A stretch of DNA of 64,000 nucleotides, taken from Diabrotica undecimpunctata. Its lineage: Eukaryota > Arthropoda > Insecta > Coleoptera > Chrysomelidae. Location: assembly GCF_040954645.1 (NCBI RefSeq), contig NC_092803.1, positions 120,485,961-120,549,960 on the forward strand, read 5' to 3'. Shown piece by piece: positions 9,571-21,338 of this stretch; position 1 is the stretch's first letter; the number at the start of each line of letters is the position of its first letter. Under the pieces are notes generated by a model. The model saw only the letters and a list, made by a program, of their open reading frames with translations, was not told the origin of the DNA and ran no database searches. The translations under genes and the position numbers were made by a program.

Positions 9571-10940
9571 CAAATTGTTATTACCTAGTACATCAAGAAC
9601 ATAATATGAATCTTTCGATATAGAACAATATTTATTACTGGTTTATGGTTCATTCCTATGAAACTAACTCTGTTTATTCGGAATTGACCACAATTTTAGT
9701 TAAAAATAATTTATATTTGGCTTTCTGATTTTCATCTTTGAATCGTTCTCAAAATACAAATCTTTGATTGAACGTACAATCTAAAGTATTTTTAACTGAA
9801 ATTGTTGTTAATTCAAATTAAATAAAGTAGTTACTATAAATCATATAGAACAGGTGCTTCTTGCATACTTTTCGAAAAAGTTTGATAACTTCATGTTGCG
9901 CGAAATAAATACTTAGTTTTTGTACTTGTTGCAAAAATAGTTATTAACGATCGTTAATTTAATACTAATATTCAAATGATGAAACGTGTTAAATAGGTTT
10001 CATATCGTTCTCTTCCTGAGTAAAGGAGCTGCATACTAATTGAGTTTTTCACTGATTGTATTGATTACCTGAAAAGTAATCATCGATCACCTGTTTGATT
10101 TTAATTGAATTTCTGTGTCTCAGTAACTCCAAAATGAACCAAAAATCCATTACAGAAATTGATAATCGAAGTTACGACGATTTCTCGAGCTGAATGAAAC
10201 AAATTATAAAGCATGAAAATCGAAAGTTCAAACCTCTGAAGCATTTAATTTTTTTTTATTTCCGCCTTTAAACAGAAACGTCTTCGCCCTATTTTCTTTA
10301 TTAGCTTTATTTAATTGTTATGTAAATTTATAAAGTTCACTATCTCCTTCTAACACGCCATTAGTTTTTTACATCCTTTCTTAAATTCTCCAGATTTAAA
10401 GAATGATATTAACCTTTCTCTATTTAAGTTTAGAGGCCGTTGTAGTTATATTCATCTTGATAACCACATTTCGTTTTGAAGTTTTACTCCAGTCGTCAAA
10501 GATGAAAATGTTACTGAACCTATAAAAATCATACGAACAAGCTGAATTTTCCTGAGAATATCAATTTTGAACCCTAAAAAAGAAAGAAAATCATCGATTT
10601 ACCAAGAATCTGTAAAATATTTCAAACAAGAAATGTAGCTGAGATAATTTTGAACACAAATGTTTATTAGCACTTTTTAGTTTTAGTCTTACGCAATTTG
10701 ACGTTGTGAGTTTTATCAACTCGACAGTAAAAATTCGATATCTTTTGATCAGAGTGTCCTATCAACAAAAATCAAAAAGCGTTTTAAAGGCAAAGCTACA
10801 AATGAAGTCAGTTTCTATAAAGTTGTTAAATAAATAAACGTTTCTCGATTTTTGCCATTTTTACGATTCCAATAAGATCAATTGAATTTATTATTTCTTT
10901 ATCGTATGGCAATTACAACACATTTAGATCAAAATTACAA
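9571..10940. other. AT-rich sequence, nothing recognised
   Basis: No coding or repeat signal that I can support over about 1.4 kb. Confidence 0.4.
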
Positions 10941-10969
10941 ACACTAGTAATATAGGTATATGACAAACT

Positions 10970-11940
10970 TTAAATAGTTACAAACAAACATTAAGTGTAT
11001 TAATATAATCAATTGACTCTGGAGATACAAGCAGGAAGTCTTCAGGGCTACCATTGTAGGAACTCGAGGGGCACTCTTCAATAATGTGGTCGATGGTTTG
11101 GTTTTCCCCACAGTCACACTGAGGAGACGGGTTTTTTCCCCATTTATGTGGCATGTATGCACATCTGCCATGTCTGGTTCGGATCCTATTTAGAGTGGAC
11201 CATGTTTTGCGTGGAAGATCAAAACCTGGTGGCTTGTGTGTAATGCAGGGCATGTTATTTTGCCATTCGTTCCATTCTTGGGACCATGCATTCGTGATGT
11301 TGAACTCCTCATGTATCATTCTTGCCGTTTTCATTGGTGGTTTTCTAGAACGGTGACGGGTATTTCGTGCATCCTCGGTATCGTGGTGGATCGGCAGGTT
11401 TATATTGTTCATGATCTTTTTGTATTCACGTGTAAGTGCGTCAACTCGTCTTAAATCTGGATGTGGGATGTGACTTAATACTGGAAGCCATTAGGTGGGA
11501 GTTGATTTAATTGTACCAGCTATCATCCTCATAGTGCTGTGCAGCTGAGTGTCGACCTTTTTTACGTGTGGACTGTGTAGCCAAACTTGAGCACAATATT
11601 CAGCGGTCAAGAAAACAAGGGCTAAGGCAGTAGAACGGAGACTGGAAGCCGATGCTCTCCAGGTGGTACCGCAGAGCTTCTGTTTAATATTATTTCTTGT
11701 ACTCAGCTTTTGGGCAGTTTTTGTTAAATGCTCTTTAAATGATAGCGTTCTGTCTAGTGTTACGCCCAGATACTTCGGTGTTTTGTTGTGGGTAAGTGTG
11801 GTATTTTCAAACTGTATGTCGAGTTCCTTTTCAGCAAGTTTATTGTTCAGGTGAAAGCAACTAACTTCTGTTTTGGATGCATTTGGTTGCATCCAAAGTT
11901 GCAACATCCGTTGCAAGTAGCGACTTGCGAAAATATTTGC

Positions 11941-12010
<70 letters not shown>

Positions 12011-12400
12011 AGTCTGCTGTCAGAACTTCTTCAGACATTTCTAGTGTTCTGCATCGTGTAGTGAGGCCCCAGTCATCGGCGTATCCGAACTTTCTTGATT
12101 TTGTTTCCGGCATATCTGCTAGGTATAAGCTAAATAGTAGTGGAGAGAGCACTGACCCATGTGGTAGGCCATTCTTAAGTTTCATTGGTGGGCTGATATC
12201 TGTGCCCATCACTACTTGAAACATTCGGTCGTTGAGCATGCTATCTATTAGGCGTGCTATTGGTTTACAGGGGATTGCAGGGGAGAATTTTGTATATAAG
12301 GCCCTCTCTCCATACTGTATCGTAAGCTGCCGAGAGATCAATAAATGCCGCTGAATGTCGCTAGGTACTGGTATGCCATTGTGCTAGTAACAGGCATGTG
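10970..12400 (-). pseudogene. Jockey-like LINE, reverse transcriptase to C-terminus (family 5)
   Basis: From high to low coordinates the minus strand reads AAFIDLSAAYDTVWREGLIY (motif A), then after a frameshift IARLIDSMLNDRMFQVVMG, KNGLPHGSVLSPLLFSLYLA (motif B), RKFGYADDWGLTT (catalytic YADD), LTADL, then a (TA)n run. It resumes with MQPNASKTEVSCFHLNNKLA, KTPKYLGVTLDRTLSFKEHL, AEYCAQVWLHSPH, and ends with LNRIRTRHGRCAYMPHKWGK, PQCDCGENQTIDHIIEECP. The C-terminal C-x-C-x7-H-x4-C cluster is typical of jockey/CR1-type elements. Only a few shifts and the microsatellite break it, so it is one of the best preserved LINE copies here. Sister copies lie at 52850-54190 and 61245-61660. Confidence 0.85.
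11944..12007. repeat. (TA)n microsatellite inside a LINE reverse transcriptase
   Basis: About 64 bp of pure TA replaces the short stretch of RT between the helix after YADD and the MQPNASKTEV segment. The flanking coding sequence is otherwise collinear. Confidence 0.95.
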
Positions 12401-12499
12401 TATCTCCGGCTTAATGGCGTCTGCCGTGGCGGCAATGGCAACTGCCGTCTGCAGTTGTTGTCGGAATTGTACCTTTAGATTTCTGATCTGATAATTTTG

Positions 12500-13130
12500 A
12501 TTTCTTCTTCTTCTTCTTCTTCCTCTTTATAAGCAATTCTGCTTGTTCATTGGCGGAATAATACCTCTATGGAAGGTTGTCACTCCATTTTTTTCGCGGT
12601 CGTCCGATATTTCTTCTGCCGATTGGTGACTTATCTCTTGCTATTTTGACGACAAGGGACTCCTCCATTCTGCTTATGTGGTTATTCCATTCTTTTTTTC
12701 TATTTTGTGTCCATTCAGTTATACATTGTACGTTACATATTCTTCTAATGTCTTCACTTCTTTTTCGATCTCTCAGCGTATTTCCTGTAATTCTTCTCAG
12801 TACTCTCATCTCTGCCGTTTCCAGTAGCCTTTGCGTTGTGGCTGTATCGATTCTTGTTTTTGAGGCGTATGTCATTATTGGTCTTACACTGGCTTTATAA
12901 AGTCTTGACTTCATCTCAGTGTCAATGTGTCTGTTTCGCCATGTAGTGTTATTAAGGCATCCTGTCATTCTATTTGCTTTTTGTACTTGATCTGTCACTT
13001 TTTTGTCCAGGTCTCCATAGCTAGACAGTGTAATTCACAGGTATTTTATTTCCATTACTTGTTCAATACTGATCCCATTAATTTCTACTGCTGCTTTTTT
13101 CGGTTATTCTTTTTTGGAATAGATATCTTG
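12500..13130 (-). pseudogene. RTE-type LINE C-terminal domain with (GAA)n tail (family 2)
   Basis: The minus strand reads VEINGISIEQVMEIKYL, one stop, ITLSSYGDLDKKVTDQVQKA, TWRNRHIDTEMKSRLYKASV, RPIMTYASKTRIDTATTQR, LLETAEMRVLRRITGNTLRD, WTQNRKKEWNNHISRMEE, and SPIGRRNIGRPRKKW. This is the thumb and C-terminal domain of an RTE-type LINE. The 3' end is a run of GAA units (12501-12525 as TTC on the plus strand), the usual simple-repeat tail of such elements. It is 5'-truncated. Near-identical relatives occur at 24785-25370 (plus) and 49130-49450 (minus). Confidence 0.85.
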
Positions 13131-14685
13131 TGGAGTCATCCTGTAAGCTTTCGACTTTTATCTTTGTGGTGTATTCTGGTGTTTTGTTATCACATATATG
13201 TATTTTAATTTATGATCGCTTCCTATTTCTGCTGATGTTAGTGCTCTTACGTCCAAGATTTGAGAGGGCTGGATTTCTTCAATCTATCTAAATACTGTAG
13301 TTTTCTTATTTTAATAAATTTTTATCATATTCTGCGTTCCTAATCCCTTATCCATTACATCTATACACGATATTTCCTGCGTAACTAAATAACATTTACA
13401 TTCTTTTGTGGTACTCATTTTAGTATCTAACATATGTTGTACTTGTCAAAATATGGAACACACTTTTTTACTATTTGTCTGCAAGTTCTTCTTTTCATCA
13501 GTGGTAGTGCAACACTAAGGGGACCTCGATCTTCTCAAGTTTCTTGCACCGTGCTGTTTTGTTCTGTGTATGGGTTTTGTTGGAAGTTGGAACTTAATCC
13601 GTTGTGATTCTTTTTATTATAATTCATTCTAGTGTCTGAACTACAGGTTCTGCCTATTGCAGAGGGATTTGGATGATTTTACTAATAATAACTTTTCCCT
13701 TAAACTTAATATACTTCACTATCAAAATTCATAATAGAATCTCATCAGATTTATTTAGGGTTCATGCTTTCGATCCAAATATAAAAACCGGAATTATCAG
13801 CATTGGACATTCTTTATCTTGTTTTTTTTTTGTAATTAACATTTGCTAGCTAGATATTTTGTAATATCTTGTTGTTGGGGTCAGATAAACAGATAGATAG
13901 ATAAACTTTCTCACAGTTTTGACGTTTAGGACATTATTAGTGAGATCTCTATCAATATTACCAGCAGTTGTGTGTGTATGTATGTGCGTTAGTCGGCATA
14001 AACTTGATTTTGCTTTTTATGTAAAAATTCAAAATTAAAAATTAAAAATATTTAAAAATTGTTAACCTTAAAAAAAGTTTAAGTATTTTTAAATATAACA
14101 TAAAAAAAATTAAATCACATGCATTACACATTAATATAATATTTTCCTTAAAATATTGTAGTTTTTCAAATAGTAAATTAATTTATCCGCTGCAGTCTCA
14201 TCTAAGCCATTCCTTGCTATTTACTACAAAAAAAGTCGAATCCGGCTCTGATTTTATCTTATTAATCCTTACAGAGGTAACAAAAGAGTGATATCTGCTC
14301 CTTTTAACTGTAACTGACAAGCCTACTGGGATGTATCGTCTGTTTTGGTGTGACGAATTCTCTAGTCCCTTTTTCATTTCACCGAATACACTTATTGAAA
14401 ATGACCATTAGTCACTGGTTTGTTACCAAAAAATAAGTGTCTCACTGAAGATCCACTTAGCTGTGTATTATCTTTTCTTATTTAGTTCTCACTAAAGATC
14501 CACTTTTATGTCTATTTCCTTTTATTATTGAGTTGTTAAGAAAGTTTGGTATACACCACATTAGGGATCTTGATTTAGAACAAAGCAAATTATAATGCTA
14601 TTCATCAAAACGTTTATTTTAAACTCTTTTATGAATGTTCTTCTTTATGCGCTGTCTATGTTTCTATGTTTTATGCCGCAAATAT
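13131..14685. other. AT-rich sequence, nothing recognised
   Basis: Contains two related 20-bp stretches around 14434-14505 (CACTRAAGATCCACTT). No gene or element could be assigned. Confidence 0.35.
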
Positions 14686-14689
14686 TATG

Positions 14690-15260
14690 TTTGCGGCTTC
14701 TGGTAATTTAAACCATTCCCTTAAGTTTCTCAACCAGGATTTTTTCTTTCTTTCTGTCCAACCCTCTTCTACCTTCAATCTTGTCTTCCACTGCAAGTTG
14801 TAGCAGACTGTACTTATCATTACGAAACACATGGCTCAGAATGAAGCTTTTCACCATTTAACAGTTGTTAACAATTCCATATATTTACCCATTCGTTTTA
14901 ATATCTCTGTATTGAACACTCTGTCTGTACAACTTTTTTACAGTTGCTACTTTTAACCTCCATCTTCCGTCTTCGTAAAGTAGTATAGAGAGTCCGTAAC
15001 ATTTCGTGGCACTTATCATTTACCGTGTATCCCAGATATTTGAATCGGTGTAGGTATTCTTTCACTATATTTAATTTTAATATGCAGGTCGATATTTTGA
15101 ATGTTCTTCTTACTAACCATCATAAATTTAGTTTTCTTTCTGTTGAACTTAGTCCAAATTGGTTGCCTGTAGATTTACTTTATTGAACATCATTATCACT
15201 GAGAATCAAAACAATTTGATGATTATTTACGCATCTGCTCTCATTTATCATGTGTTTAAT
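14690..15260 (-). pseudogene. RTE-type LINE C-terminal fragment (family 1)
   Basis: The minus strand holds TKFMMVSKKNIQNIDLHIKI and a YxFKYLG-like block, then NTEILKRMGKYMELLTTVK, a frameshifted GHVxR region, and TRLKVEEGWTERKKKSWLRN LREWF. This corresponds to the thumb and the C-terminal block EVLRRxxKxxELLxTVKxRK...GRRKKSWLRNLREWF. Stops are frequent, and the palm is absent. Confidence 0.65.
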
Positions 15261-17550
15261 GTTTTTGTGTGCAAATTCGGAGGGTAAGGGGTCCAATAAT
15301 TTTGTACTTTATTAAGGATCTGCATATCACGGTGTTTCTCCTATATCGGGTTAGGGATAAACCTGAGGGGTTATACAATTAAGCTGATAATTAACAAATA
15401 AACATTTAATGAAGATGTTAGCTATTTTAATTCATAATGGGGTATATGAAAGAAGCTCTTTTATAGTGCTTGTCTTCTTTGAACCAGTCTATTCTTGTAA
15501 TAATGGGGTATTTAAAAATATTGCTGCATTCCATAAAGAGCTCATCAGTATAAGCTCATTTAGTTTATTAGTAACCAGAATTAGTAAACAAAACATTTAG
15601 TAAATTCAAGACAATCACATTTAGCAACACAAAAAACTGCTCATTAAATTTCAGTTTTTTTTTAATATGGGATAAACAGGGTAAAATTTTCACACATAGA
15701 GTAAAAATTTAACGGTAAAATTTTGCTCTAGAGTAAAAATATAACGGAGTAAAAATTTAACGTTACACCGGTGAGGCCGCGCTCTCGATTCTCTTTAACT
15801 TTTATCGATCATAATTCAATAACTAACATTTTTTTATAACTGTCTTTTAAGTACTTTCAATGAGCTTTGAAAACAATGTTTAACAATTTAAAAAGTTTGT
15901 CTAATTGTTTATTAGATCAAATATGTAATAATTACTAACGAATGCCACTCGGCTCTCCAAATTAACGAATTTTAATTTTTCAAAATGGATTGGAAAGTTT
16001 GAATGGCCCCTCTATATGTCATAAAATTTTTTACTGTGTAAAGACTTCATATTGTTCTAAAGCTATTTTTTTTAAATATTAATTTTTCTCAAAATGCAAA
16101 ACTATTTGAACTACTTTATTGATATTTTGTGTTCTGATTCAACAACTTTAAAATATTTCTTCAGCGAAAATTGAAGGGCCTATGTATAATCTGTATAATA
16201 AATAAAATCAGAAAAGAAATCTTTTTTTGACTATTTTTTCTGATTTTTAGTATTTTTTAATCAATAATAATAATTTTTAAGTTGCTGACATATATGAGGA
16301 AAAACGAGGAAAAATACTGATTTTTTTGAATTTTTTAAATATATGGTTTAATAACAACTTTTAAGAACTCACACATAGTGAAATTATAATTTCTAGTGAT
16401 ATTTGGAAGCGATTTATGCAAAAAAAACTACGTTTATATATTTCCCACCCAAATGTGGCCGTTTAAAAACATTCTTCAATAGTTTATCATCCTGGCGAAT
16501 ATCTTGCCGGTACAGTCTGTATCTTCCAGCATTTATCCTTTGTAGACAAGTTACCAATATGTAATTCTTTCGACGGTTACTCCCCAATATTCTCTATGTT
16601 TTGATTAATGTGTAATTTCAAGGAGTCGAGTGGTTGTTTCTGACCATCTTTAAGATAGCTTTATCCTAGCCATAAGGATAACGTTGATCGATTTTATATA
16701 TTAAGATTTGTCAAAATTAGCCAATGGCAAAAATGTTTTACATATACTGGCTTTTTTATGTAAATAGTATATCCACACATGTAGCAGGCATGGAAAACAA
16801 GTATCAAAAGCATATCCTCAAAAACTTAAACTGGATTTAAAATTTTTTTGGTTCCCAAGTTACATTGTCTAACTATCGAATGTTAGGTACTGAGAAATAC
16901 TAGCCATTGTAGTAGATATTTTAAAAGTACAAATAATAAACTAATACTGAATACATATTTGAATTATGCAATTACAATTATTCACGTTACTATTTAAATT
17001 GGCATTAACATTTTGTTTTCATTTTTTGTGGTTGTTTTGATATACTTCGTGCGTTACAAATTATAAACTCATTTTTAAAGTGAATTTTGTTCACGTTGTT
17101 GAAGGACGCCATAATCGCGTATCAAGTATTCACACCTAACATCAAAATAAATTGAGTAAAAATATTGTAAAAACTTAAAAGTAACGAAAATAATACGAGT
17201 AATAAAAGTAAAAAATAAAGTTAGAGAAAAGTGGCAATATTAACTTCTACAAAAGTACAAAAGGATCGAAATAAGTAGCTTATTTTTGACAAAAATTTTC
17301 ATTTGAAAGTACACAATTTTCATCATCGAAGATAAATAAGGTGAATGAAGATTTTTTTTTGTCGAATAAAAACTAGCTTGTAGCTTCTAAACTTATTGCC
17401 ATTAAACAACAGTATTGTTTATAACTTGGAGAATTCTTACTCACCATAGAAACTCTAAAAGCAGGACAAACTAGCTCTCACAGATTACGAGTGACTATGT
17501 TTTTTTTTCTAGTTTTGTCTAACCTATTTTTTCTCCATATATAGATCGGT
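15261..17550. other. AT-rich sequence with a short tandem motif
   Basis: Apart from the short repeat at 15699-15762 I see no supportable feature. A patch at 16440-16640 is slightly more complex in sequence but encodes nothing I recognise. Confidence 0.35.
15699..15762. repeat. Three copies of a 16-bp motif
   Basis: GAGTAAAAATTTAACG occurs at 15699-15714 and 15747-15762, with one variant (T to A) at 15731-15746 directly adjoining the last copy. It is a short imperfect tandem array. Confidence 0.7.
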
Positions 17551-17554
17551 TTAA

Positions 17555-17860
17555 AACGTTTTACTACGTCTTCCCCTACCCAGTCCCCACTTCTCTCAGT
17601 TCGTCAGTAAGCCTTCTTGTAGGTCTCTTTCTCTCATTTCCCGGTTGATACTTTCTCTCTTACTAAGACAGGATCTTTCTCTTTTCCTTCCACCGTTATT
17701 GGTCCGCATGAAGACTTATTTTGGAAGACGTTCTTCGGACTTTCTTTGTACATGGCCATGCCATCTGAGTTGTTCCCAATATCGAATGTCCCATGTACGG
17801 GCGACGGTATGCTGACCACCGCTCATACCTCTCTAGCATGGTGTCTCCTATAGTAAGAAG
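17555..17860 (-). pseudogene. LINE C-terminal domain fragment
   Basis: After allowing for frameshifts, the minus strand encodes YWEQLRWHGHVQRKSEERLPK then LHADQ, and further on NREMRERDLQEG and LTNxEKWGLG. It fits the LINE C-terminal block RLRWxGHVxRM...(R)RGRPxxxW...D..KW. The palm and endonuclease are absent. Confidence 0.55.
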
Positions 17861-18067
17861 CAGGAAGAGAGTTTCTAGCGCCATACGTGTTCAGGCTATA
17901 AACTAAAACATTGAGAGGCAAGTTTAAGAATAATGCTACTAAAAACTCATTTATAAGCAATGAAAAAATGAATATATCCGTAAATTACAAAATAAAAACT
18001 TATTATTCAATTACAAGGAAACTAGATGCTGTTTATTCAATGTAGTTGGCTGTATACCATGTATCAC

Positions 18068-18207
18068 AAAAATTTTATTTAAAAAAATCCTTTATAAAAG
18101 GTATAATAATAAAAACCCTATTGGGCTACATCACAGAACGTTTTCGGAATTCATATTCCATCATCAGTGCTATCTGGATGTACATGTTTGAAGCCACTGA
18201 ATATATG
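18068..18207 (-). repeat. Penelope-like terminal repeat (family A), inverted copy
   Basis: Reads on the minus strand as TTTAGTGGC-like start, ACATGTACATCCAGATAGCA, CTGATGA, hairpin, GAAAACG, a CCC-AATA-GGG hairpin, then CCTTTTATAAAGG and a T/A-rich end. It is the inverted partner of 18592-18727, with about 90% identity by eye. A LINE fragment lies between them. Confidence 0.75.
18138..18167 (-). ncRNA. Hammerhead-ribozyme-like core motif
   Basis: On the minus strand CTGATGA, then T, then GGAAT-ATGA-ATTCC (a 5-bp stem with a 4-nt loop), then GAAAACG. This is the layout of hammerhead boxes C3-A9, stem II, and G12-A15.1. The extra T between the core and stem II is not canonical. Activity is untested. 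Confidence 0.45.
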
Positions 18208-18278
18208 GGTAATAAATATATGTAACTCAAAGTTAATCTAACAACATTTAATGGGTTATTACCCATATATTTAGTGGC
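18193..18278. repeat. 23-bp inverted repeat with 40-nt loop
   Basis: GCCACTGAATATATGGGTAA (18193-18212, continuing TAA) pairs with 18256-18278 with one mismatch. It marks the junction where the inverted terminal repeat turns back. Confidence 0.85.
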
Positions 18279-18285
18279 TTAGAAG

Positions 18286-18590
18286 GCTATAGGAGGTCCT
18301 CAGAAGAATGAATAAGAACCGAGAGTTACTGACCACCATCAAATCTCGAAAGTTACAGTTCTTCGGACATATGCGAAATTAATCTAGATATGCTCTCCTT
18401 CAAGCCATCCTGCAAGGAAAAATATTTGGAAAACGAGGTCCAGGAAGAAGAAGAACATCTTGGTTAAAGAACCTCAGAATCTGGTTCAATACAACATCTG
18501 TGCAGCTTTTCCGCGCTGCTGCAGATAAGATAAAGATTGCCATGGGGATCACCAACATTCGTAACGGATAGGCACATCAAGAAAAAGAAG
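18286..18590 (+). pseudogene. RTE-type LINE C-terminus inside a fold-back pair (family 1)
   Basis: Encodes VLRRMNKNRELLTTIKSRKL, QFFGHMRN, ALLQAILQGKIFGKRGPG, RRRTSWLKNLRIWFNTTS, and ends IKIAMGITNIRNG before a stop at the usual place. The tail is AAGAAAAAGAAG. This is the intact C-terminal block of a family-1 LINE with one internal stop. It lies between two inverted copies of the family-A terminal repeat. Confidence 0.85.
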
Positions 18591-18591
18591 A

Positions 18592-18727
18592 ATTTAGTGG
18601 CTCTTACATGTACATTCAGATAGCACTGATGATGGAATATTAATTCCGAAAACGTTCTGTGATGTAGTCCTATAGGGTTTTTATTATTATACCTTTTATA
18701 AAGGAATTTTTTAAATAAAATTTTTAT
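18592..18727 (+). repeat. Penelope-like terminal repeat (family A), direct copy
   Basis: TTTAGTGGC, ACATGTACATTCAGATAGCA, CTGATGA (18626-18632), GGAAT-ATTA-ATTCC hairpin, GAAA (18648-18651), then TCC-TATA-GGG and CCTTTTATAAAGG. Same order as the copy at 51000-51262 and the inverted copy at 18068-18207. Confidence 0.75.
18626..18656 (+). ncRNA. Hammerhead-ribozyme-like core motif
   Basis: CTGATGA, T, GGAAT-ATTA-ATTCC, GAAAACG. The stem is conserved among the three copies in the window while the loop differs (ATGA, ATTA, AATGG), which supports a selected or at least ancestral RNA hairpin. Cleavage is unproven and I could not draw an unambiguous stem I. Confidence 0.45.
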
Positions 18728-18729
18728 TA

Positions 18730-19134
18730 TTCAATGTCAAAAAATCTATTCCCTCTATCTGAAAATATAGTATACACTTTGTATACACATGCACTAAAAT
18801 GTTGCTCCACAAAAATTTTATTTTCGTTATATAATCAAAATTCTGTAGAAATCAGTGGATTGAAATTAAAGTGGTGATTTTAGTAAAACTTACTAAAATT
18901 TTTGTTTTTTTTTTGGAAAATTATACATAGTTACAAGAACCAAACACAATCATTGCTTAGAGTAAATAGAAGAGTCAAGACCAGCAGCTAGCACCGAAGG
19001 GCAATTCCATCGGGACCTCAGATAGGTTGACACAAATTAATTAAATCAGAGACATAAATATTATTAGAAATATTTGTAATAGAAACATTACTATTTGCAA
19101 TCCATTTAATAATATACGCAAAACTATATTATAG

Positions 19135-19216
<82 letters not shown>

Positions 19217-20370
19217 ATTTGGTTACAAACTTTATTTAAAATATTCAGATTAAAAATGTACGTGATAATTTAAAACATAATACACCATTTTAAACGATTT
19301 GTATACAGGAGTTTTTAGCTTTTTACAGTAATTTCTAGTGTACCGTAAAGTTTACCTTTGTAACTTAAAGAGAAAAATGTATGAAATTAGGTACATTTTT
19401 CCTCTCAAGAAAATTATGCCTTTTCGCTAGATACATTGGCGAATCAGTACAGCTGACATCTTATTGTACATAACGGCGAGACTAGTAGCGCCATCCCTTG
19501 CTCGGCCATACATAATACTGTCCCTATTTTTCTTATCTCTCTTACATTACTATTTTGGTAAATGCTGTGATGCTGACGCACATTGCGGATAGGCCAAATC
19601 CAATGTTTTATTTACTGCTACCAAATTATATTTAACGGAAACATATCTAGTGAATGAAATGATCGACAAAAAACAAATTACCAGTTTAATGAGTTTTCAA
19701 TAGATTCCGGTACTATCACGTAGGTGCGAGTACCGCCACTGACTGTGAGAAAATAACGTGTTCTCATTCATTCACAAATTCTTTAACGGATCTGGAACTT
19801 TTTATTGCACCTTCCTGTCTCGGTAAAAAACAAATTGATATTGTGCAGTATTATATCGATATTATTTGCCAAGAACATTTACATTACATTTTACATTTCT
19901 CTCCGATCGATAAAATTATTTCAGTCTCACGGTTATAATCTGTTTTTTATTGAATACGTGAAAATAACATATTGAAATTAGTTTTTTATTCTTTTGATGT
20001 ATCTGGAATATTCTTTCAATATTTTTTTAGTGTACTAACTTAAAACATACAACCATTATTATTATTTTGTCTATCTTTCCATCTGATCAACCGTAAAGAA
20101 AAATATTTGGATGTTGGCTCTTTATTTCTTTTATTTTTTCTCTTCTGAAGAGTTTAAATCCATATTGGTTTAGTCTGTTATTTAAGGTCATCTGAAAATC
20201 TAGGTTGTAACTTCTTTTTCTTACAATTTCATGGTCTCTAGTAACTGTCTTTCACTTGCTATCAATTCGTCTCAAAAAATACCAGTTTTTTATAATCTGT
20301 TAAATTACAAGATAGTTCGTTAGTAATGTCACTTACACTTCACTAAGAAATCTTGTGTTCTTGATGAAAG
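18730..20370. other. AT-rich sequence with one microsatellite
   Basis: Apart from the (TA)n run at 19138-19214, nothing supportable. 19420-19620 is slightly richer in GC but unassigned. Confidence 0.35.
19138..19214. repeat. (TA)n microsatellite
   Basis: About 77 bp of uninterrupted TA dinucleotide in AT-rich sequence. Confidence 0.95.
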
Positions 20371-20374
20371 AGAC

Positions 20375-20600
20375 TTTCTGATGGAGGGTTTACTTATGGA
20401 TTAGTACTTGCTTTATCGATATGTATCCGCCTTATATCACTACGTATTTCACATTCACAAAGAACATGTATGGTGTCAGGTTCTTTCTTCATTTTACATT
20501 TTTTACCACTATGGCTTATTCACCCTACCTATGTTGTAAAGGTGTTTGATCAGTTAACAATATCTAGTCACCATCGCTATAATAGTCTTCAGCTCTTGTC
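20375..20600 (-). pseudogene. LINE C-terminal tail after RNase H (I/jockey type)
   Basis: The minus strand reads RAELKTIIAMVTRYC, a stop, LIKHLYNIGRVN, then CKMKKEPDTIHVLCECE. It resembles the tail of RNase-H-bearing LINEs: a (L)xGHCxLxxHLxxxG block followed by C-x2-C-x5-E-x3-H-x-L-C-E-C. The first cysteine pair is partly lost. Family assignment is uncertain. Confidence 0.45.
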
Positions 20601-20609
20601 TCCTTAGAT

Positions 20610-21335
20610 CCATTAAACTAGAATAAAGCTAACTGTCAGCTTTTGAGCTATTGACTTTTACATTTTTGTGCCTAGACGTGAAAGTGCCTTACTTTGTATC
20701 TAGGCGTAAAAGTAAAATTTTTATATTGTCAATCACATCACAAAAATTACATTTCTTCCAAAGGTATGTACACAAAATAACCTTAGCTTTGTATATTAAC
20801 GTGGTTGTCATGGTAACACTAACAAACCATTGCAATAGTAATAACCTGCGTTTGTGGAATCACTGAGAGACAAGTCAGTCAAAAAACGCTTTGGGAGTGA
20901 CGCAAAAAGAAAAACCACTTAAAATCAAAAACGATTTTTAAGTCTTTCGACATTGCGCAATCGTATCCTAAAAGCAAATAATCTTCCAACTGCTTTTAGG
21001 CTACTTCAACGATTAGGTCTTTTCGATCAAAAGAATTGAAATTGATTATGATAGCTTAACTTTGCTTTTTTAATAGTTCAAGGATGTAGTGGCTGCTCTA
21101 TAATTCTTGAGGGTGATAAATCTCTATAGAAAAAGCAACATTTTAGTTATCCAACAAATTGTAATTGCATGCAGCTTATAGTATGAGTTCGAATTTCACA
21201 GATACTGATATGGCATAATGTAAAACCACATACTATACTATAAATTTTCTACAACAGCAGGGTATTTAAGCAATGAATTTTCATGCCATTAGTCCTGACT
21301 TAAATTTTATCGTACAGGCCTAAGATTTGTTGGTA
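20610..21335. other. AT-rich sequence, nothing recognised
   Basis: No supportable gene or repeat before the PIF-like element. Confidence 0.35.
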
Positions 21336-21338
21336 TTA

